This document shows, piece by piece, positions 17,026 to 26,795 of a DNA stretch of 64,000 nt. The stretch comes from UBA8337 sp965662725 (GTDB taxonomy: Bacteria > Pseudomonadota > Alphaproteobacteria > RS24). The translations under genes were made by a program, and so were the position numbers. Where the stretch lies: the NCBI GenBank assembly GCA_965662725.1, contig CBFIIT010000005.1, positions 5,302 to 69,301 of the forward strand. The letters are read 5' to 3'. The notes below the pieces were generated by a model. The model was not told the DNA's origin and did no database searches. It saw nothing but the letters and a program-made list of their open reading frames with translations. Numbering within the stretch: the stretch's first letter is position 1; each line of letters begins with the position of its first letter.

Positions 17026-17348
17026 TTAAATCAGTCAATATAGCTTTGGCAGTCAGCTTGGTGGCGCTAATTGCGACGCTGTATCACATTCGCTATTCAG
17101 CCGAGGCAGAAGCGCAAAATGTGCGGCAATTGGAGCGTCAATTGGCGCATCAAAAAGACCGCCGCCGCACTTTGCAAGCCGAATGGGCGAGCCTTAATGA
17201 TCCGCGCCGCTTGCAGCTTTTAAGTCGCCAATATTTATCGCTGGATTATTTGCGCGCGTCGCAAGTGCTGGATTTGCGCGATGACACGCCGCGTTCCATT
17301 CCGATTGTTTTGACACCGGTGTCAGGGGGTGCTGATGAGCCGCAATAA
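17022..17348 (+). CDS. ftsL: Cell division protein FtsL
   Basis: A small bitopic membrane protein of 108 residues. A single helix (about residues 5-23) is followed by a coiled coil rich in Glu, Gln and Arg (about 27-60, containing NVRQLERQLAHQKDRRRTLQ), the layout of FtsL that pairs with FtsB and FtsQ to license septal synthesis. Sequence similarity in this family is low, so the call rests on topology, size and its invariable position between rsmH and ftsI. It overlaps ftsI by 14 nt. Confidence 0.9.
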   Translation: MIKSVNIALAVSLVALIATLYHIRYSAEAEAQNVRQLERQLAHQKDRRRTLQAEWASLNDPRRLQLLSRQYLSLDYLRASQVLDLRDDTPRSIPIVLTPVSGGADEPQ

Positions 17349-19101
17349 GCTGCCATTAGTGCCGATTGGCCATGACTGGGCGCTGGTGCTCGGTGGGCGG
17401 CTGGGCAGGCGGCCCGGTGATTTATCGCATCACGCGGTTGAAACGACGCGCAGTCGTTTGCGTGTTGCCTTGATTTGTTTCTTTGTGGTTTTCGGTGTGC
17501 TTGGCGGGCGGCTGGTGCAGCTAACGGTGATTGACGCCAAGCCCTTCGGTTTGGCGCGCGGTCCGGCGCAAGAAGAGCAGGCGCGCCCAACCATTACCGA
17601 TCGCAATGGTGTCGTGCTGGCAACCGAGATTTCGACCATCACACTGGGTGCTGATGCCGCTAAAATTACCGATGGCGCGGCGATGGCCGGACAATTAAAA
17701 GCCATTTTACCGCGCCTCAATGAAGCCCGTGCAGCGCGGTTTTTATCCGGCAAGGGCCGTTATGTGACGCTGCTGGCCGGTCTGACGCCGGCGCAAAAAT
17801 TGGATGTATTGGCGCTGGGCAATCCGGCTTTGAAATTGACCCGCGACAGCAGCCGTGTTTATCCGGCCGGTGAAGTAACCGCTCATACGGTCGGCTTTGC
17901 CAGTTCTGATATGCGCGGTTTGTCGGGCCTTGAGCTTTATCTCGACCGCATGGCCGACGAGTCTTTGCCGGACGAGGTGACGCCGAATAATGTTTTGCAA
18001 AGCAGTTTGGATATTCGCGTGCAACACGCAGTGCGCGATGTGCTGCATGAAAAAATTACTGAATTTTCTGCCAAGGCCGGCGGCGCGATTATTGTCGATG
18101 TTCATAATGGTGAAATTCTGGCTCTGGTCTCTTTGCCTGATTTCGATGCCAATGCGCCGATGCGCAACGGGCAAGCGCCGCATTTCAATCGCATGACTTT
18201 GGGTGTTTATGAGCTTGGCTCCATCTTTAAAGTGTTCACCGCTGCCATGGCGTTGGATAGTGGCATCGTCGCCGCCTCCGAGGTTTTTGATACGGCGGAG
18301 CCTCTGAAAATCGGCCGCTATGAAATCAATGATGTGCACGGCCAAGAGCGCCCGTTAACCATTGAAGAAATTATTGTTCATTCCTCCAATATCGGGTCCG
18401 CCAAATTGGCCCTGCGCGTGCCCGATGACGCGCATTATGAATTTATCCAGCGTCTTGGTTTTGCCGATCCGGTGGCGATTGAATTACCTGAACGCGCCGC
18501 GCCGCTGACGCCGACACGCTGGACGGATATTGAGCGCGCCACTTCATCTTACGGGCACGGTATTTCGGTGACGCCTTTACATGCGGTTATGGCCGGTGCG
18601 GCGATGATTAATGGTGGTGTGTTGTATCCGCCAAGCCTGCGCAAAGTTGACCTGCCGGTCGGCGAGCGGGTGATTGCCGCCGGTACCAGCGTTTCCATTC
18701 GCAATATGATGCGCGCTGTGGTTGCCACCGGCACCGGTCGTAAAGCTGATGTGCCGGGCTATCAAGTGCTCGGAAAAACCGGTTCGGCTGAGAAGCCGCA
18801 AGCCGGCGGCTATAATCAAGACGCGCTGGTGACATCTTTCCTCGGTGCGTTTCCGGCGCATGCGCCGCGTTATGCGATGTTGGTTATGTTGGATGAACCG
18901 CAAGGGACGGATGAGACTTATGGTTTCAATCTGGCCGGTTGGAATGCCGCGCCGGCGGCGGCTGATATTGTCCAGCGTATCGCGCCGCTTCTGGGTGTCT
19001 TGCCGAAATTTGAAACGCCGGTTGAGCAAGCCGCGCTTACCAATCGGGAAACGGCAAAGCAAATGGCAGCAGAGACGGAGGTGGCCCATGCGTCTCAATG
19101 A
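17335..19101 (+). CDS. ftsI: Septal peptidoglycan transpeptidase FtsI (PBP3)
   Basis: The 588-residue class B penicillin-binding protein has a membrane anchor at about 43-63, a pedestal domain up to about 230, and a transpeptidase domain with SIFK (296-299, Ser296 catalytic), SSN (350-352) and KTG (481-483). It cross-links peptidoglycan at the septum with FtsW. I place the start at the ATG at 17335 (MSRNKLPL), behind GGGGG; a GTG two codons earlier is also in frame. The last 14 nt overlap murE. Length and motif spacing are normal. Confidence 0.95.
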   Translation: MSRNKLPLVPIGHDWALVLGGRLGRRPGDLSHHAVETTRSRLRVALICFFVVFGVLGGRLVQLTVIDAKPFGLARGPAQEEQARPTITDRNGVVLATEISTITLGADAAKITDGAAMAGQLKAILPRLNEARAARFLSGKGRYVTLLAGLTPAQKLDVLALGNPALKLTRDSSRVYPAGEVTAHTVGFASSDMRGLSGLELYLDRMADESLPDEVTPNNVLQSSLDIRVQHAVRDVLHEKITEFSAKAGGAIIVDVHNGEILALVSLPDFDANAPMRNGQAPHFNRMTLGVYELGSIFKVFTAAMALDSGIVAASEVFDTAEPLKIGRYEINDVHGQERPLTIEEIIVHSSNIGSAKLALRVPDDAHYEFIQRLGFADPVAIELPERAAPLTPTRWTDIERATSSYGHGISVTPLHAVMAGAAMINGGVLYPPSLRKVDLPVGERVIAAGTSVSIRNMMRAVVATGTGRKADVPGYQVLGKTGSAEKPQAGGYNQDALVTSFLGAFPAHAPRYAMLVMLDEPQGTDETYGFNLAGWNAAPAAADIVQRIAPLLGVLPKFETPVEQAALTNRETAKQMAAETEVAHASQ

Positions 19102-20539
19102 GCTGGCTCCGATGCCGAATAAAGAAATGGCCAATGTCGATATTTGTGGGCTGACTGCGGATAGCCGCACAGTGCAGCCGGGCTATTTATTTGCCGCTTT
19201 GTCGGGCACGCAGGCCGATGGCAAAGCCTATGTCGGGCAAGCGATTGAGAACGGCGCGGCTGCGATTTTAACCGACCAACCGCTGATTGCCGGTGTGCCG
19301 GTTGTAACAAGTGAGAACCCGCGCCGAGATTTGGCGCGCATGGCAGCGCGCTTTTTTGAGACACAGCCGCCGCATATTGCGGCCATTACAGGCACTAATG
19401 GCAAAACCTCCACGGCGGTATTTTTGCGCCAGCTTTTGCAATCTGCCGGACATGCAGCTGCCTCCATGGGTACGCTGGGTGTTGAGGCGGATGATTATAA
19501 TGCGCCCTTGCAACACACAACGCCGGAGCCGGTGCGCTTGCATGCGGCGTTACGCGATTTGACCGCGCATAATATCAGTCATGTTGCGCTGGAAGCCTCC
19601 AGCCACGGGCTGGCGCAATATCGCCTGGATGGGGTGCACGTTTCGATTGCCGGATTTACCAATATCACACGCGATCACCTTGATTATCATGCCAGCCCGC
19701 AAGCCTATGAAGCGGCGAAGACACGGCTGTTTACCGAAGTCTTGGACGCTGCAGGGACTGCCATTATCACAATGAACCATCCGGTCGCTGCGCGCTTGGC
19801 CGAGGCATGTGCCGCTGCCGGACGTAAGGTGAAGCCGGTCGGGCGCATTGGTGATGACGTGCATATTGCGTTGAGCGGTCGCCGCGCAACCGGTCTTGAA
19901 TTGACCATTGCTTTGGGTGACGCGGCTGAATTGGTGAATGTGCCGCTAATCGGTGACTTTCAAATTGAAAATCTGACTTTGGCGCTTGGCATGGCGCAGG
20001 CTTTCGGCGTCGCCAATGAGGAATTATTGGCTGCGTGTAAAAACCTGCAAGCCCCACCTGGGCGCATGCAATTGGCCGGTCGCAAAGAAAACGGCGCTGC
20101 GATATTTGTCGATTATGCGCATACGCCGGATGCGTTGGAAAACGCGTTAACTGCCTTGCGTGCGCATTTGCCAAGCGGTGGGCGTTTGCTGGTGATGTTT
20201 GGTTGCGGCGGTGATCGCGATGCAGGCAAGCGGCCTGAAATGGGCGCGGTGGCGGCAAAAGGCGCAGATGCTGTTTTTGTAACCGATGATAATCCGCGTA
20301 GTGAAGATGCGGATAAAATTCGAGAGGCGATTTGTGCCGCTTGTCCGGAAGCGGAAAATATCGCTGACCGCGCAAAAGCCATCGCCGCCATTATTGATAG
20401 GGCAGAAGAAAATGATTTGGTGCTGCTGGCCGGCAAGGGGCATGAAACCGGACAGATTATCGGCGACATAATTATGCCTTTTGATGATGTCAATATTGCC
20501 CGCGCGACGCTGGTGGAAACAGGAGGCGCGCATGGCTGA
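19088..20539 (+). CDS. murE: UDP-MurNAc-L-Ala-D-Glu:meso-diaminopimelate ligase
   Basis: Mur ligase of 483 residues with the ATP-binding loop ITGTNGKTSTA (100-110), the EASSHGL segment of the central domain, and DNPR near residues 400-403, the motif associated with meso-diaminopimelate specificity. It adds the third residue of the stem peptide in the cytoplasm. The ATG at 19088 lies within the end of ftsI; longer frames upstream are the ftsI sequence read in another frame. It overlaps murF by 8 nt. Confidence 0.95.
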   Translation: MRLNELAPMPNKEMANVDICGLTADSRTVQPGYLFAALSGTQADGKAYVGQAIENGAAAILTDQPLIAGVPVVTSENPRRDLARMAARFFETQPPHIAAITGTNGKTSTAVFLRQLLQSAGHAAASMGTLGVEADDYNAPLQHTTPEPVRLHAALRDLTAHNISHVALEASSHGLAQYRLDGVHVSIAGFTNITRDHLDYHASPQAYEAAKTRLFTEVLDAAGTAIITMNHPVAARLAEACAAAGRKVKPVGRIGDDVHIALSGRRATGLELTIALGDAAELVNVPLIGDFQIENLTLALGMAQAFGVANEELLAACKNLQAPPGRMQLAGRKENGAAIFVDYAHTPDALENALTALRAHLPSGGRLLVMFGCGGDRDAGKRPEMGAVAAKGADAVFVTDDNPRSEDADKIREAICAACPEAENIADRAKAIAAIIDRAEENDLVLLAGKGHETGQIIGDIIMPFDDVNIARATLVETGGAHG

Positions 20540-22004
20540 GTTTTTATGGACCGGCGTAGATGTGATTGCCGCCCTGCAAGATCGCTTGCGGGCTGATGCG
20601 CCGCATGACTGGCAAGCCAATGGTCTGGCGATTGATACGCGAGAATTAAATGCCGGTGATATTTTTGTCGCTTTGGCAGGTGAGAAGGCGCATGGCCATG
20701 AATTTGTCGCCGCTGCCTTCGCACAAGGCGCGTCTGCCGCATTGGTCGGGGAAGATTTTATCGCTGACAGTCTGGATGATGATGCGGTCTTATTGCGGGT
20801 CGATGACACGCTGCTGGCTTTGGAAGCATTGGGCCGTGCCGCCCGCGCTCGCAGTGGGGCGCATATTACTGCGATAACCGGCAGTGTCGGCAAAACCGGT
20901 AGCAAAGCGATGCTGGCGCAAGCCTTGTCTCATTCGGGCAAAGTGCATGCGGCTGAACGCTCTTTCAATAATCATATTGGCGTGCCGCTCACCTTGGCGC
21001 GCATGCCGTCTGATTGCGATTTCGCCGTGTTTGAATTGGGCATGAACCATGCCGGCGAGATTGCCACATTGGTTGATATGGTGAAGCCGCATAGCGCGCT
21101 CATCACCACCATTGGTACGGCGCATATCGAAAACTTCGCATCAATGACCGAGCTGGCTTTGGCTAAAGCAGAAATTTTTGACGCGGTTGAAGAAAACGGC
21201 ATTGCCATTTTGCCGGCTGATAATGCGCATTTTGATGTTTTGGCGGAAACAGCGAAGGCGCAGGGTTTGCAGGTAACGGCTTTTTCAGCCGATGGCAAAG
21301 CCGATGCAGCCGTGCGCGCGACGCGGTGCAAATTACACGCCACATGCAGTTGCGTGACGGCGCAAATTTCCGACCATGAGGTGACATATAAAATCGGTGC
21401 CGCAGGGGCGCATCTGGTGGCCAACAGTCTCGCCGTGCTGGCCGCTGTTTGCCATGCCGGTGCTGATTTGGCTTTGGCGGCATTGTCTTTGGCGCAAATG
21501 GAGGGTCTGTCCGGTCGCGGTGCGCGCTATCGTTTGGGAGATGAGAACGCGCCGATTACGCTGATTGATGAAAGTTATAATGCCAATCCGACCTCCATGG
21601 CGGCGGCATTGACAACTTTGGGTCTGGCACCGCGTCTGGGGCGTGGACGCCGCATTGCGGTTCTGGGAGACATGGCTGAATTGGGCGAAGAAGCCCGCGC
21701 TTTGCATAGCGGCCTGTCGGTGCAAATCGATGATGCCGATATTGATATGGTGATTACATGCGGTCCGCTTATGCGCCATTTGCACCAGGCTTTATCGCCC
21801 GGTCGCATTGGTGCGCATGCTGATAACCATGCTGATGTTCTGGAAATTTTACGCGCTGATTTGCAAGGCAATGATGTGGTGATGGTCAAAGGCTCAAACG
21901 CCAGTCAGATGAATTTGGTCAGCAATGGCCTGTTAACCGCCTTTGTCGACAGCTCAGCCGACAACTCGGTTCAGGGGCGCGAACAAAAAAAGGGAATAGG
22001 CTGA
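20532..22004 (+). CDS. murF: UDP-MurNAc-tripeptide:D-alanyl-D-alanine ligase
   Basis: Mur ligase of 490 residues that adds D-Ala-D-Ala to the UDP-MurNAc-tripeptide, completing the pentapeptide. The P-loop is ITGSVGKTGSK (about 114-124), where most family members have GKTST. ERSFNNHIGVPLTL (about 141-154) and DESYNANPTSM (about 353-363) are diagnostic of MurF. The ATG at 20532 follows AGGAGG and lies inside the murE end. Its stop overlaps the mraY start as TGATG. Confidence 0.95.
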   Translation: MAEFLWTGVDVIAALQDRLRADAPHDWQANGLAIDTRELNAGDIFVALAGEKAHGHEFVAAAFAQGASAALVGEDFIADSLDDDAVLLRVDDTLLALEALGRAARARSGAHITAITGSVGKTGSKAMLAQALSHSGKVHAAERSFNNHIGVPLTLARMPSDCDFAVFELGMNHAGEIATLVDMVKPHSALITTIGTAHIENFASMTELALAKAEIFDAVEENGIAILPADNAHFDVLAETAKAQGLQVTAFSADGKADAAVRATRCKLHATCSCVTAQISDHEVTYKIGAAGAHLVANSLAVLAAVCHAGADLALAALSLAQMEGLSGRGARYRLGDENAPITLIDESYNANPTSMAAALTTLGLAPRLGRGRRIAVLGDMAELGEEARALHSGLSVQIDDADIDMVITCGPLMRHLHQALSPGRIGAHADNHADVLEILRADLQGNDVVMVKGSNASQMNLVSNGLLTAFVDSSADNSVQGREQKKGIG

Positions 22005-23092
22005 TGCTTTATTATTTACTGCCATTATTGGGCGATGTGCCGGGGGCCAATCTCTTCAATTACATCACTTTTCGTGCCGGTGCGGCGGTGATGACAGCGC
22101 TTCTACTGAGCTTTCTGCTTGGCCCATGGATGATCAATACGCTGCGCAGTCGGCAGGGTCGCGGTCAACCGATACGCGCCGACGGCCCGCAATCGCATTT
22201 GACCACCAAGGTCGGGACACCGACTATGGGCGGCTTGCTGATTTTAATGGCCTCTATCGGTTCGACACTGATATGGGGCAATCTCGGTAATATCTTCTTA
22301 TGGATTGCGCTGCTGGTCACGCTCGGCTTCGGGCTTATCGGTTTTGCTGATGATTATATGAAATTGCGTGACCGCTCTAGCGATGGTGTGCCGGGCCGCA
22401 TAAAGCTGGTGCTGGAGGCGGTTGTCGCGATCGTCGCGATTATTTTTATCAGCGCCAATTTGCCGGGCGAGTTGGCAACCAGCTATGCGGTGCCGTTTTT
22501 GAAAGACCTGCTGCTGCCCTTCGGATTGCCGCTTTACATTATTGCCGGTCTGGTCGTCATTATCGGCTCTTCGAATGCGGTGAATTTAACCGATGGTCTC
22601 GACGGGCTGGCGATTGTGCCGACAATGATTGCGGCGGCCAGTTTTGGCTTTATCGCCTATCTCATCGGTAATGCGATTTTCGCCAATTACCTGCAAGTGC
22701 ATTACGTGCCGGGGGCCGGTGAATTGGCAGTATTTTGTGCCGCGCTTATCGGCGCCGGGCTCGGTTTTCTTTGGTATAACGCGCCGCCTGCTGCCGTGTT
22801 TATGGGTGATACAGGCTCGCTGGCTCTCGGCGCTGCGCTTGGCACAATTGCCATCATCACCAAGCATGAATTGGTGCTGGCGATTATTGGCGGCTTGTTT
22901 GTGCTGGAAGCAGTGTCGGTGATTGTGCAGGTCGCCTCTTTCAAATTAACCGGCAAGCGTGTCTTCGCCATGGCCCCGCTGCATCATCATTTTGAGCAGC
23001 GCGGTTGGGCTGAAAGCACGATTGTCATTCGGTTCTGGATTATTTCTGTCGTGCTGGCCTTGGTCGGCTTGGCGACGTTGAAGCTGAGGTAA
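22004..23092 (+). CDS. mraY: Phospho-MurNAc-pentapeptide translocase
   Basis: The 362-residue integral membrane enzyme transfers phospho-MurNAc-pentapeptide to undecaprenyl phosphate to make lipid I. Ten helices are predicted. Conserved catalytic segments are GFADDYMKL (about 111-119), NAVNLTDGLDGLA (about 190-202), FMGDTGSLALG (about 266-276) and the histidine cluster APLHHHFE (about 324-331). Length is the usual 360. It starts within the murF stop and ends 3 nt before murD. Confidence 0.96.
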   Translation: MLYYLLPLLGDVPGANLFNYITFRAGAAVMTALLLSFLLGPWMINTLRSRQGRGQPIRADGPQSHLTTKVGTPTMGGLLILMASIGSTLIWGNLGNIFLWIALLVTLGFGLIGFADDYMKLRDRSSDGVPGRIKLVLEAVVAIVAIIFISANLPGELATSYAVPFLKDLLLPFGLPLYIIAGLVVIIGSSNAVNLTDGLDGLAIVPTMIAAASFGFIAYLIGNAIFANYLQVHYVPGAGELAVFCAALIGAGLGFLWYNAPPAAVFMGDTGSLALGAALGTIAIITKHELVLAIIGGLFVLEAVSVIVQVASFKLTGKRVFAMAPLHHHFEQRGWAESTIVIRFWIISVVLALVGLATLKLR

Positions 23093-23095
23093 TTG

Positions 23096-24484
23096 ATGAT
23101 TGCTTTGCCAACATATTCCGGTGCAAGCGCAGTCTTCGGGCTGGGCCGTTCGGGCTTGGCGGCAGTGGCTGCTTTGCGCGCTGCCGGTAATCATGTGTTG
23201 GCATGGGATGATAATCAGGCAGCACGCGAGAAGGCCGAAAAACTGGGTGCAGAATTGAGCAATCCGGTTGAGCGCATGAAGCAGGCTGAAGGCGCGGCTG
23301 AAAGATTGATTGTCAGCCCCGGCGTGCCGCTCACGCATCCTGCGCCGCATCCGGCTGTGCATGCCGCGCAAGCGGCCGGTGCTGAGATTATCGGTGATAT
23401 GGATTTATTTCATGATGCGCTATGCCATGCCGGTCTGCGCGATAAGGTAACAATTATCGGCATTACCGGCACCAATGGAAAATCAACAACGACGGCTTTG
23501 ATTACCCATATGCTGCAAGCGGCCGGCCATGATGTGCATATGGGCGGCAATATCGGTACGCCTGTTTTGGACTTGCCGATTATTGAGGGCGCGGTTTATG
23601 TGCTGGAGCTGTCGTCTTACCAGCTTGACTTAAACAATCATTTTGCTGCCGATATAGGTGTTTGGCTGAATATCACGCCGGACCATCTTGATCGGCATGG
23701 CGGTATTGACGGCTATGTTGCCGCAAAAGCCAAATTATTCGCTGCCGGAAAATCATCCCGCGGCAAAATCATTGCGCTGGATGATGCGCCAAGTCGCGCC
23801 ATGGCCGACACGCTATCCGGTGCGGTGACACGCCTCAGTGCCGATGGGCAAGGCGATATAAATTATCAAGCGGCGTCTCTTGAAACGGCCACTGACACAA
23901 TTGATTTATCTTCATGCCCTGCTTTGCGCGGCACGCATAATGCCCAAAATGCTGCCGCTGCATTGGCGGTCGGTCAAATTATGGGTCTGTCTTTAGCCGA
24001 TAGTGAAGCCGCTTTTGACAGTTTCGGCGGCATGGCGCATCGGCTGCAAACCGTTGATACGCATAAAGGCATCACCTTTGTGAATGACAGTAAAGCAACC
24101 AATATTGAGGCGACGCGCCATGCGCTGGCCGCCTTTGAAACGATTTATTGGATTGCCGGTGGTCGCGCCAAAACCGATAATAGCGGCAGTTTGGGGTTAG
24201 AGGCCTTGGCCCCGCATTTTGAAAATATCCGCAATACTTATCTTATCGGCGAGGCTGCGCAGGCTTTTGCCGACGCATTGCCCGCATCCATGAGCACAGA
24301 AATTGCCGAGACCATGCAGCGCGCCGTGCATGCGGCGGCTGATAAAGCGCAAGCCGATGCCGCTGCCATGCCGGTGGTTTTATTGTCTCCGGCCTGCGCG
24401 TCATTTGACCAATTTGCTGATTTTGAAGCACGCGGGGCGGCGTTTTGTGATGCGGTCGACACGTGGAAGGCGGGCGCTTTATGA
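23096..24484 (+). CDS. murD: UDP-MurNAc-L-alanine:D-glutamate ligase
   Basis: Mur ligase of 462 residues that adds D-glutamate to UDP-MurNAc-L-Ala. The N-terminal nucleotide-sugar domain starts GASAVFGLGRSGLAA. The P-loop is IGITGTNGKSTTTALI (about 122-137), and NITPDHLDRHGG (about 199-210) is the family motif. I prefer the ATG at 23096 over the adjacent TTG at 23093. The stop overlaps the ftsW ATG (24481). Confidence 0.95.
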   Translation: MIALPTYSGASAVFGLGRSGLAAVAALRAAGNHVLAWDDNQAAREKAEKLGAELSNPVERMKQAEGAAERLIVSPGVPLTHPAPHPAVHAAQAAGAEIIGDMDLFHDALCHAGLRDKVTIIGITGTNGKSTTTALITHMLQAAGHDVHMGGNIGTPVLDLPIIEGAVYVLELSSYQLDLNNHFAADIGVWLNITPDHLDRHGGIDGYVAAKAKLFAAGKSSRGKIIALDDAPSRAMADTLSGAVTRLSADGQGDINYQAASLETATDTIDLSSCPALRGTHNAQNAAAALAVGQIMGLSLADSEAAFDSFGGMAHRLQTVDTHKGITFVNDSKATNIEATRHALAAFETIYWIAGGRAKTDNSGSLGLEALAPHFENIRNTYLIGEAAQAFADALPASMSTEIAETMQRAVHAAADKAQADAAAMPVVLLSPACASFDQFADFEARGAAFCDAVDTWKAGAL

Positions 24485-25656
24485 GTGGGCTTCTTTCCAG
24501 AACCAGTCGCGGGCCATTGGCACAATGGTGGTGGACGGTTGACCGGCCTATGGTCATCGGTGTGCTTGTCTTGCTGGCCTTCGGTTTTCTTGCCGCTTTG
24601 GCAGCCAGTCCGGCAGTGGCACAGACCATTGGCAAGTCGATTTATCATTTCGCCAATAAACAGTTGGTTTTCTTAACATTGGCCGGTTTCGTCTTTATCG
24701 CGGTTTCCATGCTGGATGCCATTTGGATACGTCGTTTCGCTGTCTTGCTGCTAATCGGTTCGATTGCCGGTGTCATATTGACTTTGTTTGCCGGTGTGAC
24801 GGTAAAGGGCGCGACGCGTTGGCTGATTATTGCCGGTGTTTCTGTGCAGCCTTCGGAAATCATGAAGCCGGCTTTTGTCGTGGTCAGCGCTTGGTTGATG
24901 GCGCGGCAAAGGGCGAAGTTTCACGCGCATGATATATGGGGCGCATTCGGCTTGCTGGTTTTCTGCGCTCTATTATTGGCCATGCAACCGGATTTCGGGC
25001 AAACCATTTTGCTGGCTTTGGTCTGGATGTGCCTGTTCTATCTATCGGGTGGCTCGCTGAAATTAATCGCCATATTGGGCGGTTTGGGGCTGACAGCCGG
25101 TGCCTATGTCTATTCAAGCTATGCCTATTTCTCCAGCCGCATTGACCGCTTCCTCGACCCGTCAACCGGCGATACTTATCAGGTCGATAAGGCGATGGAT
25201 GCCATTCGCGCCGGTGGCATTACCGGCGTCGGGCCGGGTGACGGGCAAGTGAAGTCCATTTTGCCCGATGCGCATGCCGATTATGTTTTTGCCGTAGCGG
25301 CTGAAGAGGGCGGTCTAATGATTGCCGGATTTATCATTCTCACCTTTGCCTTTTTGGTTTGGCGCGCGCTCATGGCGATGCGCGAAGAAAGCGAACATTG
25401 GGTGCAGCTTTCCGCCGCCGGGCTGATTTGCATGTTCGGCCTGCAAGCGATTATCAATCTGGCAGTCAATCTCAACCTGATGCCGTCCAAAGGCATGACC
25501 CTGCCGTTCATCTCTTATGGCGGCTCATCACTGCTGGCTTCGGCCATTACCATGGGCATGTTGGTCGGTCTTATGCGCCGCCGCAGCACGGCGCATTTAA
25601 TGACCCGCGCCATGCCGGCCACTGCTTTGCATTTATCTTCCGGAGGGCGCGCATGA
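24481..25656 (+). CDS. ftsW: Septal peptidoglycan polymerase FtsW
   Basis: SEDS-family glycosyltransferase of 391 residues with ten predicted helices. It polymerises lipid II at the septum in partnership with FtsI. The SEDS signature PSKGMTLPFISYGGSSLLAS (about 324-343) and the catalytic-region segment with QPDFGQTILLAL (about 171-182) are present. The start at 24481 (MSGLLSRT) overlaps the murD stop; a start 18 nt upstream is possible but less usual. Its stop overlaps murG as ATGA. Confidence 0.95.
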   Translation: MSGLLSRTSRGPLAQWWWTVDRPMVIGVLVLLAFGFLAALAASPAVAQTIGKSIYHFANKQLVFLTLAGFVFIAVSMLDAIWIRRFAVLLLIGSIAGVILTLFAGVTVKGATRWLIIAGVSVQPSEIMKPAFVVVSAWLMARQRAKFHAHDIWGAFGLLVFCALLLAMQPDFGQTILLALVWMCLFYLSGGSLKLIAILGGLGLTAGAYVYSSYAYFSSRIDRFLDPSTGDTYQVDKAMDAIRAGGITGVGPGDGQVKSILPDAHADYVFAVAAEEGGLMIAGFIILTFAFLVWRALMAMREESEHWVQLSAAGLICMFGLQAIINLAVNLNLMPSKGMTLPFISYGGSSLLASAITMGMLVGLMRRRSTAHLMTRAMPATALHLSSGGRA

Positions 25657-26795
25657 GTAAGCACGGCACCATTCTTTTGGCCGCAGGGGGCACAGCCGGT
25701 CATATGTTTCCGGCAAGTGCGTTGGCCGAGCAATTGAAAAAGACCGGCTATGATGTGCATCTGGCGACCGATAAGCGCGGCATGGCATATCTGGCTGAAT
25801 TAACACCGATGCAGGTTCATAGCATTCCCGCGGCGACGGTTTATACGGGCGGTATTCTGGCCTTGCCTATCCGTATTTTGACGCTGCTGATCAGTATGCT
25901 GGCCTCGCTTTTTCTGGTTTTGAAATTACAGCCGAAAGTGATTATCGGCTTTGGCGGTTACCCTTCATTCGGGCCGGTCTTCGTCGGACGCTTATTGCGC
26001 CGCAAAGTATTGGTACACGAGCAGAACGCGGTTTTAGGTCGCGTCAATCGCTTGGCTGCCAATGTCGGCAGCTATATTGCAACCAGCTATGCCAATACAG
26101 CCAATATGCCGGCCCGTGCGGCCGAACGCGCGCGTCGCACCGGCAATCCTTTGCGTCCCGCCGTATTGAAGGCGGCGCAGGGCGGCTATCGCTTTTTGTC
26201 GCCCGGGCGTCCATTTGAATTATTGATATTCGGCGGCAGCCAAGGGGCCAGCGTTTTTGCCAAAGCCGTGCCGGCAGCGATTGCCTTGTTGCCTGAAAAT
26301 CAGCAACGGCGCCTGCGGATTGTTCATCAAGTGCGCAAAACCGATATGCGTGAAGCATTGGATGTTTACGGCGCGTTAGGCGTCTATGCCGAAATTCGTG
26401 ATTTCTTTTCCGATTTACCAAGCCGTATGCGGCGCGCGCATTTAATGATAGCGCGCGGCGGCGCGGCGACTATTGCGGAAATGACAGCGTTGGGTACGCC
26501 CGCCATCATCGTGCCTTTGCCCGGTTCACTCGACCAAGACCAAGCCAATAATGTGCGCGAACTGGCAGATGAGGGTGGGGCGATTTTGCTGCCGCAAAGC
26601 GATATGTCGGCGGAAAGATTGGCGCAAGAATTAGAAAAGCTCATGCTTAATGACCAAGCCTTGCGTGATATATCCGGCCGCGCCCGCAGCTTTGGCGAGT
26701 TAGACGCTGCCGGTCGCTTGTTCCGCTATGTCGACTGTCTGGCCATGGATAAGCCTGTGCAAATCGAGCAGCAACAGGGAGAGGTAAATGCCTGA
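25653..26795 (+). CDS. murG: Lipid II synthase MurG
   Basis: The 380-residue GT-B glycosyltransferase adds GlcNAc to lipid I on the inner face of the cytoplasmic membrane. LAAGGTAGHMFPASALAE (about 9-26) contains the first glycine-rich loop, GFGGYPSFGPV (about 98-108) the second, and LIFGGSQGASVFA (about 192-204) plus ARGGAATIAEM (about 267-277) the UDP-GlcNAc site. The ATG at 25653 sits in the ftsW stop behind GGAGGG. It overlaps murC by 8 nt. Confidence 0.95.
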   Translation: MSKHGTILLAAGGTAGHMFPASALAEQLKKTGYDVHLATDKRGMAYLAELTPMQVHSIPAATVYTGGILALPIRILTLLISMLASLFLVLKLQPKVIIGFGGYPSFGPVFVGRLLRRKVLVHEQNAVLGRVNRLAANVGSYIATSYANTANMPARAAERARRTGNPLRPAVLKAAQGGYRFLSPGRPFELLIFGGSQGASVFAKAVPAAIALLPENQQRRLRIVHQVRKTDMREALDVYGALGVYAEIRDFFSDLPSRMRRAHLMIARGGAATIAEMTALGTPAIIVPLPGSLDQDQANNVRELADEGGAILLPQSDMSAERLAQELEKLMLNDQALRDISGRARSFGELDAAGRLFRYVDCLAMDKPVQIEQQQGEVNA